Counted from the stretch's first letter, positions 1 to 6,518 are shown. The stretch: 11,309 nucleotides of DNA from RYN-431 sp036388295 (GCA_036388295.1 DASVSC010000036.1:1-11309); one strand, 5' to 3'. Translations and numbers: made by a program. Notes: a model not told the origin generated them from the letters alone.

Positions 1-34
1 CTCTCACCTACAGTTTCGCGAAAACTAGCCGGCA

Positions 35-1378
35 TTACGCCGTCTGCTCGTCCAGAACGTCAGCAGTGATCGGTTGCGTGGAGAATAACGCCGCCGTCTG
101 CGCCTTTGCACGGCTGGCCAGTGCCGCCAGCGTCGTGCCCGCGTCGTTGCCCAGCGCCAAAGACCGCCGCACGGCCGCCCGGTAGACGGCTTCACCGGCG
201 TTCAGGGTGCCGCCACTGACGAGGTCGGAATAGACCGACATGTTCACGTCCACGCTGGCCAGCAGGTCGTTCTTGACCTGCACGATTTTCAGCTTCGGGT
301 ACCGCGCCAGCATCAGGGCGATCGTGCCGGTGACGTGCGGCGTGGCCATGCTGGTGCCGCTGGCGACGCGGGTGCCGCCGCCGGTCCAGGTGCTTAGCAC
401 GCGTTCGCCGGGGGCGGCCAGATCGACGCTGCTTTCGCCGTAGTTGCTGAAGTAGCTGAGTTCGCCGTCGTCGCTGACGGCGGCGACGCTGACGATGTTG
501 GGCAAATCGTAACTGGCGGGATAGCTGCCGTTGAAGGAAAAGTCGTTGTCTTCCGTGTCATTGCCGGCCGCGGCGACGAAAATCTGGCCCTTTTCGCCGG
601 CGTATTCGATGGCTTGGTAAATCAGGTCGCCGGAATAGTCGGCCTCATCGAAGGCGAAGAACGGGAACCCGCCACCGAACGTGGGCTGGGTGAAGCCCCA
701 GCTGTTGTTGCTGACGCGTGCCCCTTCGTCGGCCGAATAGCGGATGGCATCGGCGATCTGCTGTTCGGTCGCGCCGTCGCCGTCGTCGCCGAAGATTTTG
801 ACGACCATCAGCGACGTCTGCGCGACGCCGGCGATGTTCTTGTCGTTGTCCGCCTGGGCGGCGATGGTGCCGGCCGTGTGCGTGCCGTGGCCGACGTAGT
901 CGTACGGGTTGTTGTCCCCGTCGGCGAAGTCCCAGCCGATGATGTCGTCGGTGTAGCCGTTGGCGTCGGCGTCGTCGTCGTCGCCCCAGCCGCCGCGCCG
1001 CGTGTTCTGCAGCACGTCGTACGGGTCGATCACGCCGTTGTCGTTGAAATCCGTCATCCAGCGACGGTTCTTACGGCTGTCCAGATCGTAAAAGCTGATC
1101 CGGCCATCTTTATCAACGTCCTTCAGGTGCTTGCGGTAGTAACCGGGGAGTTCGTCCTGATTGATCCAGACGTTGGCGTACAAGTCGGGATGGGTGTAGT
1201 CGAGCCCGCTGTCGATGCTGGCCACGACGACGTTCAGGCTGCCCGTTGACTTACTCCATGCGCGGCCGATGTCGATCGACTGCAAATCGGGCTGGGCTTT
1301 GAACTGCGGGTCATTCACCGTCACCGCCGCAAACAGACGGCGGGTTTCAAGATTTTCAATTCGTGGGGCTTGGCTCAT
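35..1378 (-). CDS. Secreted S8 subtilisin-like serine peptidase with EF-hand-like insert
   Basis: Predicted extracellular serine endopeptidase of family S8, 447 aa from the chosen ATG. The triad is visible: Asp56 in ASIDSGLDYTHPD, His164 in GHGTHTAGT and Ser343 in SGTSMATPH, with the oxyanion Asn273 in AAAGND. Residues 7-18 (IENLETRRLFAA) match the LEPR-xLL-type leader of planctomycete exported proteins, so export is inferred from this motif rather than from a classical signal peptide. Between Asp and His lies a long Asp-rich insert with two full EF-hand-type loops (residues 87-98 and 110-121) and the usual S8 calcium-like loop near 136-145. The protein ends about 90 residues after the Ser motif, with no dockerin, PEP-CTERM or sorting tail visible. 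ATG 1378 is preferred over an upstream start at 1411 because AAGGG lies 7 nt upstream and the leader motif then sits at the N-terminus. It is divergent from the GbsR-type regulator. Catalytic assignment is firm; substrate is unknown. Confidence 0.93.
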   Translation of the reverse strand: MSQAPRIENLETRRLFAAVTVNDPQFKAQPDLQSIDIGRAWSKSTGSLNVVVASIDSGLDYTHPDLYANVWINQDELPGYYRKHLKDVDKDGRISFYDLDSRKNRRWMTDFNDNGVIDPYDVLQNTRRGGWGDDDDADANGYTDDIIGWDFADGDNNPYDYVGHGTHTAGTIAAQADNDKNIAGVAQTSLMVVKIFGDDGDGATEQQIADAIRYSADEGARVSNNSWGFTQPTFGGGFPFFAFDEADYSGDLIYQAIEYAGEKGQIFVAAAGNDTEDNDFSFNGSYPASYDLPNIVSVAAVSDDGELSYFSNYGESSVDLAAPGERVLSTWTGGGTRVASGTSMATPHVTGTIALMLARYPKLKIVQVKNDLLASVDVNMSVYSDLVSGGTLNAGEAVYRAAVRRSLALGNDAGTTLAALASRAKAQTAALFSTQPITADVLDEQTA

Positions 1379-1385
1379 CGTACAA

Positions 1386-1390
1386 CCCTT
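1386..1390 (-). promoter_or_regulatory. Ribosome binding site of the S8 peptidase
   Basis: On the minus strand AAGGG is followed by a 7-nt spacer and ATG at 1378. This decides the start in favour of the MSQAPRIEN N-terminus over an 11-residue-longer form. Confidence 0.6.
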
Positions 1391-1484
1391 CAAGGTACGG
1401 CATGACCGCATTTCAACGCCACATGCAGAGACGTTGCGGCCATGACTATTCCTACGCCTGTTTTCTTCGGCCGGTTTTTACGGT

Positions 1485-1501
1485 TTTCAATCTGAATGAA
1501 A
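1485..1501. promoter_or_regulatory. Operator-like dyad 1 in the divergent S8/gbsR-type gap
   Basis: The stretch reads TTTCA-ATCT-GAATGAAA, an inverted repeat TTTCA/TGAAA with a 7-nt centre. A nearly identical element lies at 1531-1548 and shares the octamer GAATGAAA. A pair of similar dyads between a MarR-fold regulator and a divergent gene is what autoregulation would look like. The assignment as an operator is inference. Confidence 0.35.
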
Positions 1502-1530
1502 CATTGGGCCAAGAAACGCGACGGCTATCA

Positions 1531-1548
1531 TTTCAGTAGCGAATGAAA
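1531..1548. promoter_or_regulatory. Operator-like dyad 2, overlapping the regulator's ribosome binding site
   Basis: TTTCA-GTAGC-GAATGAAA is a second TTTCA/TGAAA inverted repeat, here with an 8-nt centre. It overlaps the likely Shine-Dalgarno GAAAGG (1545-1550) of the regulator at 1560, so a bound protein would sit on the gene's own leader. Operator function is inferred. Confidence 0.35.
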
Positions 1549-1559
1549 GGCTAAGTCTA

Positions 1560-2147
1560 ATGACTGCGACGACTGACGACGGGGCGGCGGTGGTTCGGGG
1601 TGTGAATGGAGTGCCTTCTAACCTGCGAAAGGTGCAGGACGATTTTATCCGCAAATGGGGCGAAATGGGGCAGGTCTGGGGCATTAACCGCACGATGGCG
1701 GAGATCCACGCGCTGCTCTACGTCACGGCCACGCCGCAGTGCACGGACGACGTCATGGAACGCCTGCACATCAGCCGCGGCAACGCCAGCATGAGCCTGC
1801 GCGCCCTGTGCGACTGGGGCATCATCCGCCGCCAGCACCGCCGCGGCGAGCGCCGGGAGTATTTCGAAAGCCTGAGCGACGTGTGGGAGATGTTCAGCAT
1901 CATCGCCGCCGAGCGCAAGCGCCGCGAGATGGACCCGGTGTTGGAAACGATCAAGCAGTGTCGGCGGGACCTGGACGAAGCCGTCCTCGGCAAGGCCGCG
2001 AATGAGCCGGCCGTGATCGCCACGCGCGAACGCCTCGACAGCATGGAAGAGTTCATGGGCCTGACGAACAAGATCTTCCAGACGTTCATTGGCAACGCCA
2101 AGAGCGGGTTGAACAAGATCGTGAAGGTGCTGCTCAAGAGTTTGTGA
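1560..2147 (+). CDS. GbsR/MarR-family winged-helix transcriptional regulator
   Basis: 195-aa DNA-binding protein resembling the GbsR/OpcR branch of the MarR superfamily. Residues 33-55 (WGEMGQVWGINRTMAEIHAL...) carry the characteristic GbsR-like VWGINRTMAEIH stretch. The helix-turn-helix spans about 48-82, with a recognition helix in HISRGNASMSLRAL, and a basic wing follows at 88-101 (IIRRQHRRGERREYF). The remainder is helical and probably forms the dimer interface. Known relatives control osmoprotectant or choline genes; none is present here, so the effector and targets cannot be stated. ATG 1560 has GAAAGG 9 nt upstream. It is divergent from the S8 peptidase across 181 bp with two operator-like dyads, so autoregulation and control of the peptidase are plausible but inferred. 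The 24 bp after the stop lead into the hairpin repeat at 2172. Confidence 0.88.
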   Translation: MTATTDDGAAVVRGVNGVPSNLRKVQDDFIRKWGEMGQVWGINRTMAEIHALLYVTATPQCTDDVMERLHISRGNASMSLRALCDWGIIRRQHRRGERREYFESLSDVWEMFSIIAAERKRREMDPVLETIKQCRRDLDEAVLGKAANEPAVIATRERLDSMEEFMGLTNKIFQTFIGNAKSGLNKIVKVLLKSL

Positions 2148-2171
2148 CAGGCGGAAATCGGCCGAAGCGCC

Positions 2172-2225
2172 GGCCGTCTGGTTCCCTCTCCCGGTATGGC
2201 CGGGAGAGGGTTAGGGTGAGGGCTT
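2172..2225 (+). repeat. 54-bp palindrome-bearing repeat, left copy
   Basis: It starts GGCCGTCTGGTT, then the arm CCCTCTCCCGG (2184-2194), loop TATGG (2195-2199), arm CCGGGAGAGGG (2200-2210), then TTAGGGTGAGGGCTT. Read on the minus strand the last part is AAGCCCTCACCCTAA, and its TAA (2211-2213) is the stop codon of the DUF559 gene. The CCCTCACCCTAACCCTCTCCC core resembles a dispersed repeat seen in many bacterial genomes, whose spurious translation reads SPHPNPLP. Confidence 0.85.
2184..2210. terminator. Hairpin in the left repeat, between two converging genes
   Basis: A perfect 11-bp, mostly G/C stem with a 5-nt loop sits between the plus-strand regulator (ends 2147) and the minus-strand DUF559 gene (ends 2211). 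There is no T-tract on either strand, so bidirectional or Rho-assisted termination is only a possibility. Confidence 0.35.
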
Positions 2226-2573
2226 TGCCGACAGCAGGATCGTTTCAAGGACTACAATCAACTCCTGCACCACTTCGCGGGCAGAGAATCGGATCACTCG
2301 CCAGCCGATGTCGTTTAGTGCCAAAGTTCGCTTCTCGTCGTACGCCACCACACTGTCGTGTTGATCGCCATCCACTTCAACGATCAGCCGACATTCTTCA
2401 CAGGCGAAATCCGCGATGTAGTTCCCGATCGGCCGCTGACGCCGAAACTTCAAGCCGTCGAGTTGGCGGTCACGTAGTGCCTGCCACAGCTTATGTTCCG
2501 CGTCGGAAGGCTGCTTGCGCATCGCCTTTGCTCGCGCCCCGAGCTTCGAACTGTTTTCGCGTGGATTTTGCAA
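2211..2573 (-). CDS. DUF559 protein, Vsr-like endonuclease fold
   Basis: 120-aa protein of the DUF559 family, related in fold to Vsr and PD-(D/E)xK nucleases. Family features run in order: a charged helical start with QPSDAEHKLWQALRDR (21-36), FRRQRPIGNYIADF (43-56) with putative catalytic Asp55, LIVEVDGDQH (63-72) with acidic Glu66/Asp68 and His72, and a C-terminal GWRVIRFSAREV segment. The length is normal and the motif set complete, so the gene looks intact. The start is TTG at 2573, with GAGGG from the flanking repeat 9 nt upstream; ATG 2522 is the alternative but would cut into the conserved N-terminal helix. The stop TAA lies inside the other repeat copy. No methylase is adjacent, so repair or restriction roles are unsupported; nuclease activity is inferred from the family. 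Third-position G/C looks lower than in neighbouring genes. Confidence 0.85.
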   Translation of the reverse strand: MQNPRENSSKLGARAKAMRKQPSDAEHKLWQALRDRQLDGLKFRRQRPIGNYIADFACEECRLIVEVDGDQHDSVVAYDEKRTLALNDIGWRVIRFSAREVVQELIVVLETILLSAKPSP

Positions 2574-2579
2574 CGGACG

Positions 2580-2633
2580 AAGCCCTCACCCTAACCCTCT
2601 CCCGGCCATACCGGGAGAGGGAACCGGACGGCC
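2580..2633 (-). repeat. 54-bp palindrome-bearing repeat, right copy (inverted)
   Basis: This is the reverse complement of the left copy at 53 of 54 bases, with the hairpin arms at 2595-2605 and 2611-2621 around CCATA. Read on the minus strand it ends TTAGGGTGAGGGCTT just before the TTG start, so its GAGGG probably serves as the Shine-Dalgarno of the DUF559 gene. The hairpin also lies 47 bp past the lptD stop codon and could end that transcript. Confidence 0.85.
2595..2621 (-). terminator. Hairpin in the right repeat, downstream of the lptD-like gene
   Basis: A perfect 11-bp stem and 5-nt loop lie 47 bp after the lptD-like stop codon on the minus strand and before the DUF559 gene. The stem is strong but lacks a U-tract, so intrinsic termination is uncertain. 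Confidence 0.35.
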
Positions 2634-2667
2634 ATTACGATACATTGGACGGCCGCCCGTCGCCTGC

Positions 2668-5600
2668 CTACCGCTGAAACTGCTGCAACTGCCCGCTGCT
2701 CACCCCGCCGGCCAAGCCTTCGGGGTAGAACGCGACGGTGACGCCGCTTTCGTTATCCGTCTGGTCGTAGTACCCGCCGACGCCGATGAAGAAGCGGTCG
2801 AAGCGGCGGACGATGCTGGCGGTGCCGCCGCGGGTGTCGCGGGCGAGGTCGACGGCCGCGCCGAAGTTCAGGGTGTACTTGGCGGTAATCTGGTACGTGG
2901 CGCTGAAGCTGGCGATGGTGCTTTCTAACTCGCCGATGTAGCGCAGGCCGGTGAAGTACGTCACGCGGTCGCCGCGGCCGACGAGCAGGCCGACGGCGGC
3001 GGTGCTGAGCTGCTGCTCTTCGATATTCCAGCTGCCGTCGCCGAGCAGCAGGGTGGTGTCGGCGATGCGCCAGCTGGCGTCGCCTTGAATGCTGCTGCGC
3101 GGAATGCTGGCCTCGGGCGTGCTCTGGAAGAACAGGCCGCGGAAGCCTTTAGCGCTGGTCGGGCCGAGTTCGTCTTCGTTGTCGAACAGCCCGCCGCTGC
3201 CTAGGCCGCGGGCGTAGGCACGGTCGGGGTTCTGCGGCTCGCTCGGCTTGTTGGCAAAACCGATCACGCCGAGGTTCAGCGTCAGAAAATCGACGCTGCG
3301 GAACAGGCCCGGCGCGCCACGCTTGGTCTGCCAGCGTTGCCGCACGAAGAAGCTGACGGCCGAGACGTCGTTGATGCCGTCGATCGTTTCGTCGTAAATG
3401 TAAACGTCGTTGCGCTCGATGCTGGCGGCAGAGGCGAACAGGTTCAGTTCGGGTTCGACGACGTGACGGACACGGTGGACGTCGAAGAAATCGCTCTCGG
3501 CCGCGTCGTCGATCTTCCAGAAGCTGGTGTTAATGCGCGTGCCGACGCCGCCGAGCAGACGGTTCTCCGGCTCGTCCTGCGGGCCGTCGCTGTAGCCGGT
3601 GTAGCGGCCGAGGACGTACGGCACGACTTTGAACCGGCCGGCGTCGATCGGGTAGTCGATTTCCTGACGGAAGTCGCCGCGCAGGACGTAGTCCTCGCTC
3701 GTGCCGGTGTAGCCGCGGCTGGGAATGCCCGGCAAGGCGAAACGGTCGCCGCGATTGGCATTGGCAGGACTGGCGCGGAAGCCGTAGTTGTTCTGGTCGG
3801 TTTCGCCGAGGCTGGCCGTCGAACCGAGCGTGGCGCCGCCTTCGTTCATGCGATAGCCGCCGACGCGGTTCTCACTGAAAAACGTGAATGTGTCTTGGTT
3901 CAGTGATTCGCCGAGGCGGAAGTACCCGAACTCTGGCAGACGGTCGACTTCGAACGGACGGTCGGCTAGGGAGCCGATGTCGGAGCCGTTGCCGTTTCGG
4001 TCGAAGACTTGTGCATCGCGGTCGCCGACAAAACGGTTGGCGTACGCGTCCGACGTCGTCACCACGTCGTTCGGCTGGTATTCGAACAGGATCGTGACGG
4101 CTTCGTTGTCTTCCTGGTGCTTGAAGTAGGCCGACAAATTGTGCGGCAGGCCTTCGTCGAAGGGGCGCTTGTACCATTCTTCGAGGAACGTCGGGTCGCT
4201 GGTCAGGCCGACGCGGAACTGGGCCTGCCAGTTGTCGGAGAGCAGGTGCTGGTGTTCCCAAAGCAGTCGGCCGCGGAAGTCGCCGTCCTGATCGACGCCG
4301 GCGCGGTCGCGGCCGAGGTTATCAGCACCGTTGTCGAAAACGCCGTAGGCGGTGAAGTTGCCTTCGAAGTTCCAGCCGCCTTTGGTGGTCTGGGCCAGTT
4401 CGCCGCCCTTGTACTTGGCGTCAAGGCCGGTGCCGGGGCCGCGGTCGGAGTAGTAGTCGGCGTGGAACTGGGCGTCGAAACCAGGCGGCGGCAAACGGCC
4501 GAGGGTTTCGAACAGGCCCCATGTGGTTTCGACGCCGAAGCCCATGCCCCGGCTGCTGCCGATGCTCGCGCCGCGCAGGGCGAAGGCGTTCGTCGCCATG
4601 TCGCCAGCGGCGTAGGGCCAGTAGAAAATCGGGAAGCCGAAGGTGCGAAACGTGGCGTTCTGCGCCTCGAACGCGGTGCGCGGGCCGACGGCGGGGTTCG
4701 GGTCCTGGTACTGCCGCACGTACGCCTTCGTGGCGTTGACCGAATAGCTGGGCGTGGCGAACTGGCTGGTGGTGAGCGTGACCTTCTCGGCCTTGTACTC
4801 GCCCATCGACAACTGCTTGGCCACGTTCGCCCGCATGGTGATCGGGAAGGGCAGGCGCGGGTCGGTGCTTTGCAGCACGACGTCGGTCAGCACGGCGCGG
4901 TTGCTGCCGAACTCGTAATACGCCTGCTTGGCGCGCAAGCGCTGCTCGCCCGCCTGGCGGCCGATCTGCGTCGCGGCGGTGAAGGCGATGCGGACGTCGC
5001 CTTCCAGGTAAGCGGATTCGATCGCCTGCTGGATCGTTTCCATCTGGCCGGTGACGTCGGTGAAGTTCGCCAGCGTCGTGTAGAGCACGGCCTGGTCGGC
5101 CTGCAGTTCGACGAAGTCGCCGTTGGCCATGCGCTGGGTGAGCAGCACGTTGCCGCGCAGCACGACGGCGATATTGCCGTTAGGCGTGTTGCGTGTGGTC
5201 TGCACGCTGCCGCCGTTGAAAAAGACGGGGGCCTTGGCGGTCGGCATCGTCGTCGGCGCGGTCGTCGGGCCGGCGGGCGGGTCGCCATCAGACGGCTGGG
5301 CCACCAGCACGTTGTCTTTAAGGTCCGCGCCGGTCATCAGGACGGGCCGCATGTCGCTGCCGATGCGGTAAAGCTCGCTGCCGCGCAAATCGACGTTCTC
5401 GCGGTTCTGCACGCTGAGGCGCACCGGGCCGCCGACCACGGTGCTGACGAACAGGCGTTCGCCCGAGCGGACGACGTCGCCCTGCGTCAGTTCCGCCGCG
5501 CCGATGAGTGCGATCTCCGCCCGCTGTCGGCCCAGGGCCGCGCCGGGCACGGGCGAGAACCAGATGACGGCGGACTTGGCCGACATCGTGGCACGATCGG

Positions 5601-5793
5601 TTTCGATTGTCAGCGGGCGGTCGAGCACGACGATCGTGGCCTCGCCGTCGACGAAGGTCTGGGCGTGTGGGGCGTTGATCTGCAGGAAATCGACCGGCGT
5701 GTCATCCGCGCGAACGGCGGACGCCATGCACGACACGGCCGCGACGGCGGCCAGGAGAACGCGAAGTTGCTTCGGTGAAGTCGGCCGCGGCAT
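2668..5793 (-). CDS. lptD: LptD/OstA-like outer-membrane LPS assembly protein
   Basis: 1041-aa predicted outer-membrane protein that would insert lipopolysaccharide into the outer leaflet. Residues 1-29 form a signal peptide with a probable cut near VRA-DD. An OstA-like beta region (about 33-165) is followed by a Pro/Thr/Ala linker (168-189) and a second OstA-like region (190-355; LRGNVLLTQRMANGDFVELQ). The C-terminal barrel starts near 375 with FGFPIFYWPYAAGD, the LptD-type entry motif, and later has RHVVEPELNLFAS, resembling the conserved LptD barrel segment. The only Cys (22) is in the signal peptide, so the mature protein cannot form the disulfides of E. coli LptD. It ends LQQFQR rather than in an aromatic residue, so the last strand may end earlier (VAFYP). 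No Shine-Dalgarno is evident. It lies 129 bp downstream of a small exported-protein gene on the same strand. Family call firm; LPS as substrate is inferred. Confidence 0.85.
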   Translation of the reverse strand: MPRPTSPKQLRVLLAAVAAVSCMASAVRADDTPVDFLQINAPHAQTFVDGEATIVVLDRPLTIETDRATMSAKSAVIWFSPVPGAALGRQRAEIALIGAAELTQGDVVRSGERLFVSTVVGGPVRLSVQNRENVDLRGSELYRIGSDMRPVLMTGADLKDNVLVAQPSDGDPPAGPTTAPTTMPTAKAPVFFNGGSVQTTRNTPNGNIAVVLRGNVLLTQRMANGDFVELQADQAVLYTTLANFTDVTGQMETIQQAIESAYLEGDVRIAFTAATQIGRQAGEQRLRAKQAYYEFGSNRAVLTDVVLQSTDPRLPFPITMRANVAKQLSMGEYKAEKVTLTTSQFATPSYSVNATKAYVRQYQDPNPAVGPRTAFEAQNATFRTFGFPIFYWPYAAGDMATNAFALRGASIGSSRGMGFGVETTWGLFETLGRLPPPGFDAQFHADYYSDRGPGTGLDAKYKGGELAQTTKGGWNFEGNFTAYGVFDNGADNLGRDRAGVDQDGDFRGRLLWEHQHLLSDNWQAQFRVGLTSDPTFLEEWYKRPFDEGLPHNLSAYFKHQEDNEAVTILFEYQPNDVVTTSDAYANRFVGDRDAQVFDRNGNGSDIGSLADRPFEVDRLPEFGYFRLGESLNQDTFTFFSENRVGGYRMNEGGATLGSTASLGETDQNNYGFRASPANANRGDRFALPGIPSRGYTGTSEDYVLRGDFRQEIDYPIDAGRFKVVPYVLGRYTGYSDGPQDEPENRLLGGVGTRINTSFWKIDDAAESDFFDVHRVRHVVEPELNLFASAASIERNDVYIYDETIDGINDVSAVSFFVRQRWQTKRGAPGLFRSVDFLTLNLGVIGFANKPSEPQNPDRAYARGLGSGGLFDNEDELGPTSAKGFRGLFFQSTPEASIPRSSIQGDASWRIADTTLLLGDGSWNIEEQQLSTAAVGLLVGRGDRVTYFTGLRYIGELESTIASFSATYQITAKYTLNFGAAVDLARDTRGGTASIVRRFDRFFIGVGGYYDQTDNESGVTVAFYPEGLAGGVSSGQLQQFQR

Positions 5794-5837
5794 CAGTCGC
5801 GCGGCAGTCTAAAAGCGGGGGGCGGGAGAAGCAAACA

Positions 5838-5919
5838 AGTGGGCAGTTGGCAGTCGGCAATCGGCAGTAACCATTGGTCAATCAACCACGCTCAATATCT
5901 TCACTGCCCACTGCCCACT
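5838..5919. repeat. Inverted repeat built from 7-bp tandem units
   Basis: The left arm (5838-5854) and right arm (5903-5919) are inverted copies at 16 of 17 positions around a 48-nt centre. The left side runs on as four 7-bp units: GGGCAGT, TGGCAGT, CGGCAAT, CGGCAGT (5841-5868). The right side has two ACTGCCC units. It occupies most of the gap between the small exported-protein gene and the lptD-like gene. If transcribed it could fold and affect lptD expression; that role is inferred. Confidence 0.7.
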
Positions 5920-5922
5920 CAT

Positions 5923-6420
5923 TCACTCGCCGACCACCACGACCTTCTGCAGCAGCAGATAATTCCGCCCCATGTATTCGGTGACCATGCCCGTGACGCG
6001 GAAGCGCAAGTCGCGGCCGCTGAGGCGCAACTGGTCCTGCATCATCATCAGCGCCAGATTCGGCAGCAGCACCATCGGCGGGTCCTGCATGCTGTTGGCG
6101 TCGGCCTCGAAGTTGAACTCGACCGATTTGCTGTCGGCAGCTTTCGTCACCCGGCCGGTGCGGTCGACGACGTAGCCGCCTTCGCGCTTCAGCGGCAACG
6201 GCCGGGCACCGGGGGCGACCGGGTTCAGCGTCGTCTTGTCCTGCACCGGCGCGCCCGTCACCGGCTGCAGCGGCTTGGCCCGGCCGCCGGCGGCAGGTTT
6301 GAGCATCTCGTCCAAAACGTCCTTCGCCGCCGCCGGCTGACTGGCGGGGGCGGGCGTCTGCGCCAAAGCGCCGGAACCGAGCAGGGCGAGAAAGGCGGCC
6401 GTGGTAAGCGTGCGTCGCAT
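5923..6420 (-). CDS. Small predicted exported protein of unknown function, next to lptD
   Basis: 165-aa protein not assigned to a named family. Residues 1-20 (MRRTLTTAAFLALLGSGALA) are a clear Sec signal peptide with an ALA cleavage site. Residues 22-75 are rich in Pro, Ala and Gln and probably form an unstructured linker. The C-terminal half (about 80-165) is a compact region that includes GGYVVDRTGRVTK and RFRVTGMVTEYMGRNYLLLQ, compatible with a small beta-barrel-like fold. There are no membrane segments after the signal and no cysteines, so it is periplasmic or surface-exposed rather than a lipoprotein. It is the only gene directly upstream of the lptD-like gene on the same strand, so an envelope-assembly accessory role is suggested by position only. 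No Shine-Dalgarno is seen; TAGAAT lies 6 nt before the ATG, which would fit a leaderless transcript. Confidence 0.7.
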   Translation of the reverse strand: MRRTLTTAAFLALLGSGALAQTPAPASQPAAAKDVLDEMLKPAAGGRAKPLQPVTGAPVQDKTTLNPVAPGARPLPLKREGGYVVDRTGRVTKAADSKSVEFNFEADANSMQDPPMVLLPNLALMMMQDQLRLSGRDLRFRVTGMVTEYMGRNYLLLQKVVVVGE

Positions 6421-6426
6421 GGTCAG

Positions 6427-6432
6427 ATTCTA
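6427..6432 (-). promoter_or_regulatory. Candidate -10 box of the small exported-protein gene (leaderless)
   Basis: TAGAAT, then CTGACC, then ATG at 6420 on the minus strand. A TANNNT exactly 6 nt before a start codon without a Shine-Dalgarno is the usual layout of a leaderless promoter. No clear -35 box is visible. Confidence 0.3.
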
Positions 6433-6449
6433 TCGGAAAGAGGAGGCGT

Positions 6450-6518
6450 AAGGGGAGAGGCGTTAGGCGCAAGGAAACAGAACGCGGTTTCTTCCTCACG
6501 CGGGACGCCTCTCCCCTT
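6450..6518. repeat. 14-bp perfect inverted repeat between divergent genes
   Basis: AAGGGGAGAGGCGT (6450-6463) is repeated in perfect inversion at 6505-6518 around 41 nt, with a smaller GAAAC/GTTTC stem inside. It sits between the divergent starts at 6420 and 6552. Each gene therefore reads outward from the same ACGCCTCTCCCCTT block. Confidence 0.7.

Larger units (their letters stand above)
2172..2633 (-). mobile_element. DUF559 cassette bounded by 54-bp inverted repeats
   Basis: A 462-bp unit holds one minus-strand gene between two inverted 54-bp repeats that agree at 53 of 54 positions (the mismatch is T2179 against C in the reversed right copy). Each repeat contains a perfect 11-bp hairpin. 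The gene fills almost the whole interior. I found no convincing target-site duplication and no transposase, so this is not a classical IS; a non-autonomous or endonuclease-spread element is inferred. Outside the right end, the octamer GGACGGCC (2626-2633) recurs at 2647-2654. Confidence 0.5.

Noticed and set aside
12..26. AGTTT-CGCGA-AAACT small palindrome after the subtilase stop codon
   Set aside because: The 5-bp stem is too short and there is no T-tract, so a terminator call is not supported.
966..985. GTC/GGC triplet run resembling a microsatellite
   Set aside because: It encodes the conserved Asp-rich calcium-like loop of the subtilase (DDDDADANG), so protein coding explains it.
614..1249. 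211-codon plus-strand frame opposite the subtilase
   Set aside because: It is a low-complexity Val/Asp/Gly-rich product opposite the catalytic domain and Asp-rich insert of the subtilase, with no independent support.
2162..2643. Target-site duplication flanking the DUF559 cassette
   Set aside because: Flanks GAAGCGCC and ATTACGATA share no direct repeat; the nearby GGACGGCC copy (2647-2654) repeats the element's own end, so insertion cannot be shown this way.
2144..2677. 177-codon plus-strand frame across the DUF559 cassette
   Set aside because: It is antisense to the DUF559 gene and reads through both repeats, giving the spurious peptides typical of this repeat.
4009..5778. 589-codon open frame on the plus strand opposite the lptD-like gene
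   Set aside because: It is antisense to a well-supported LptD protein, is rich in Val/Ala/Arg/Gly with no recognisable domain, and is explained by high G/C at third codon positions.
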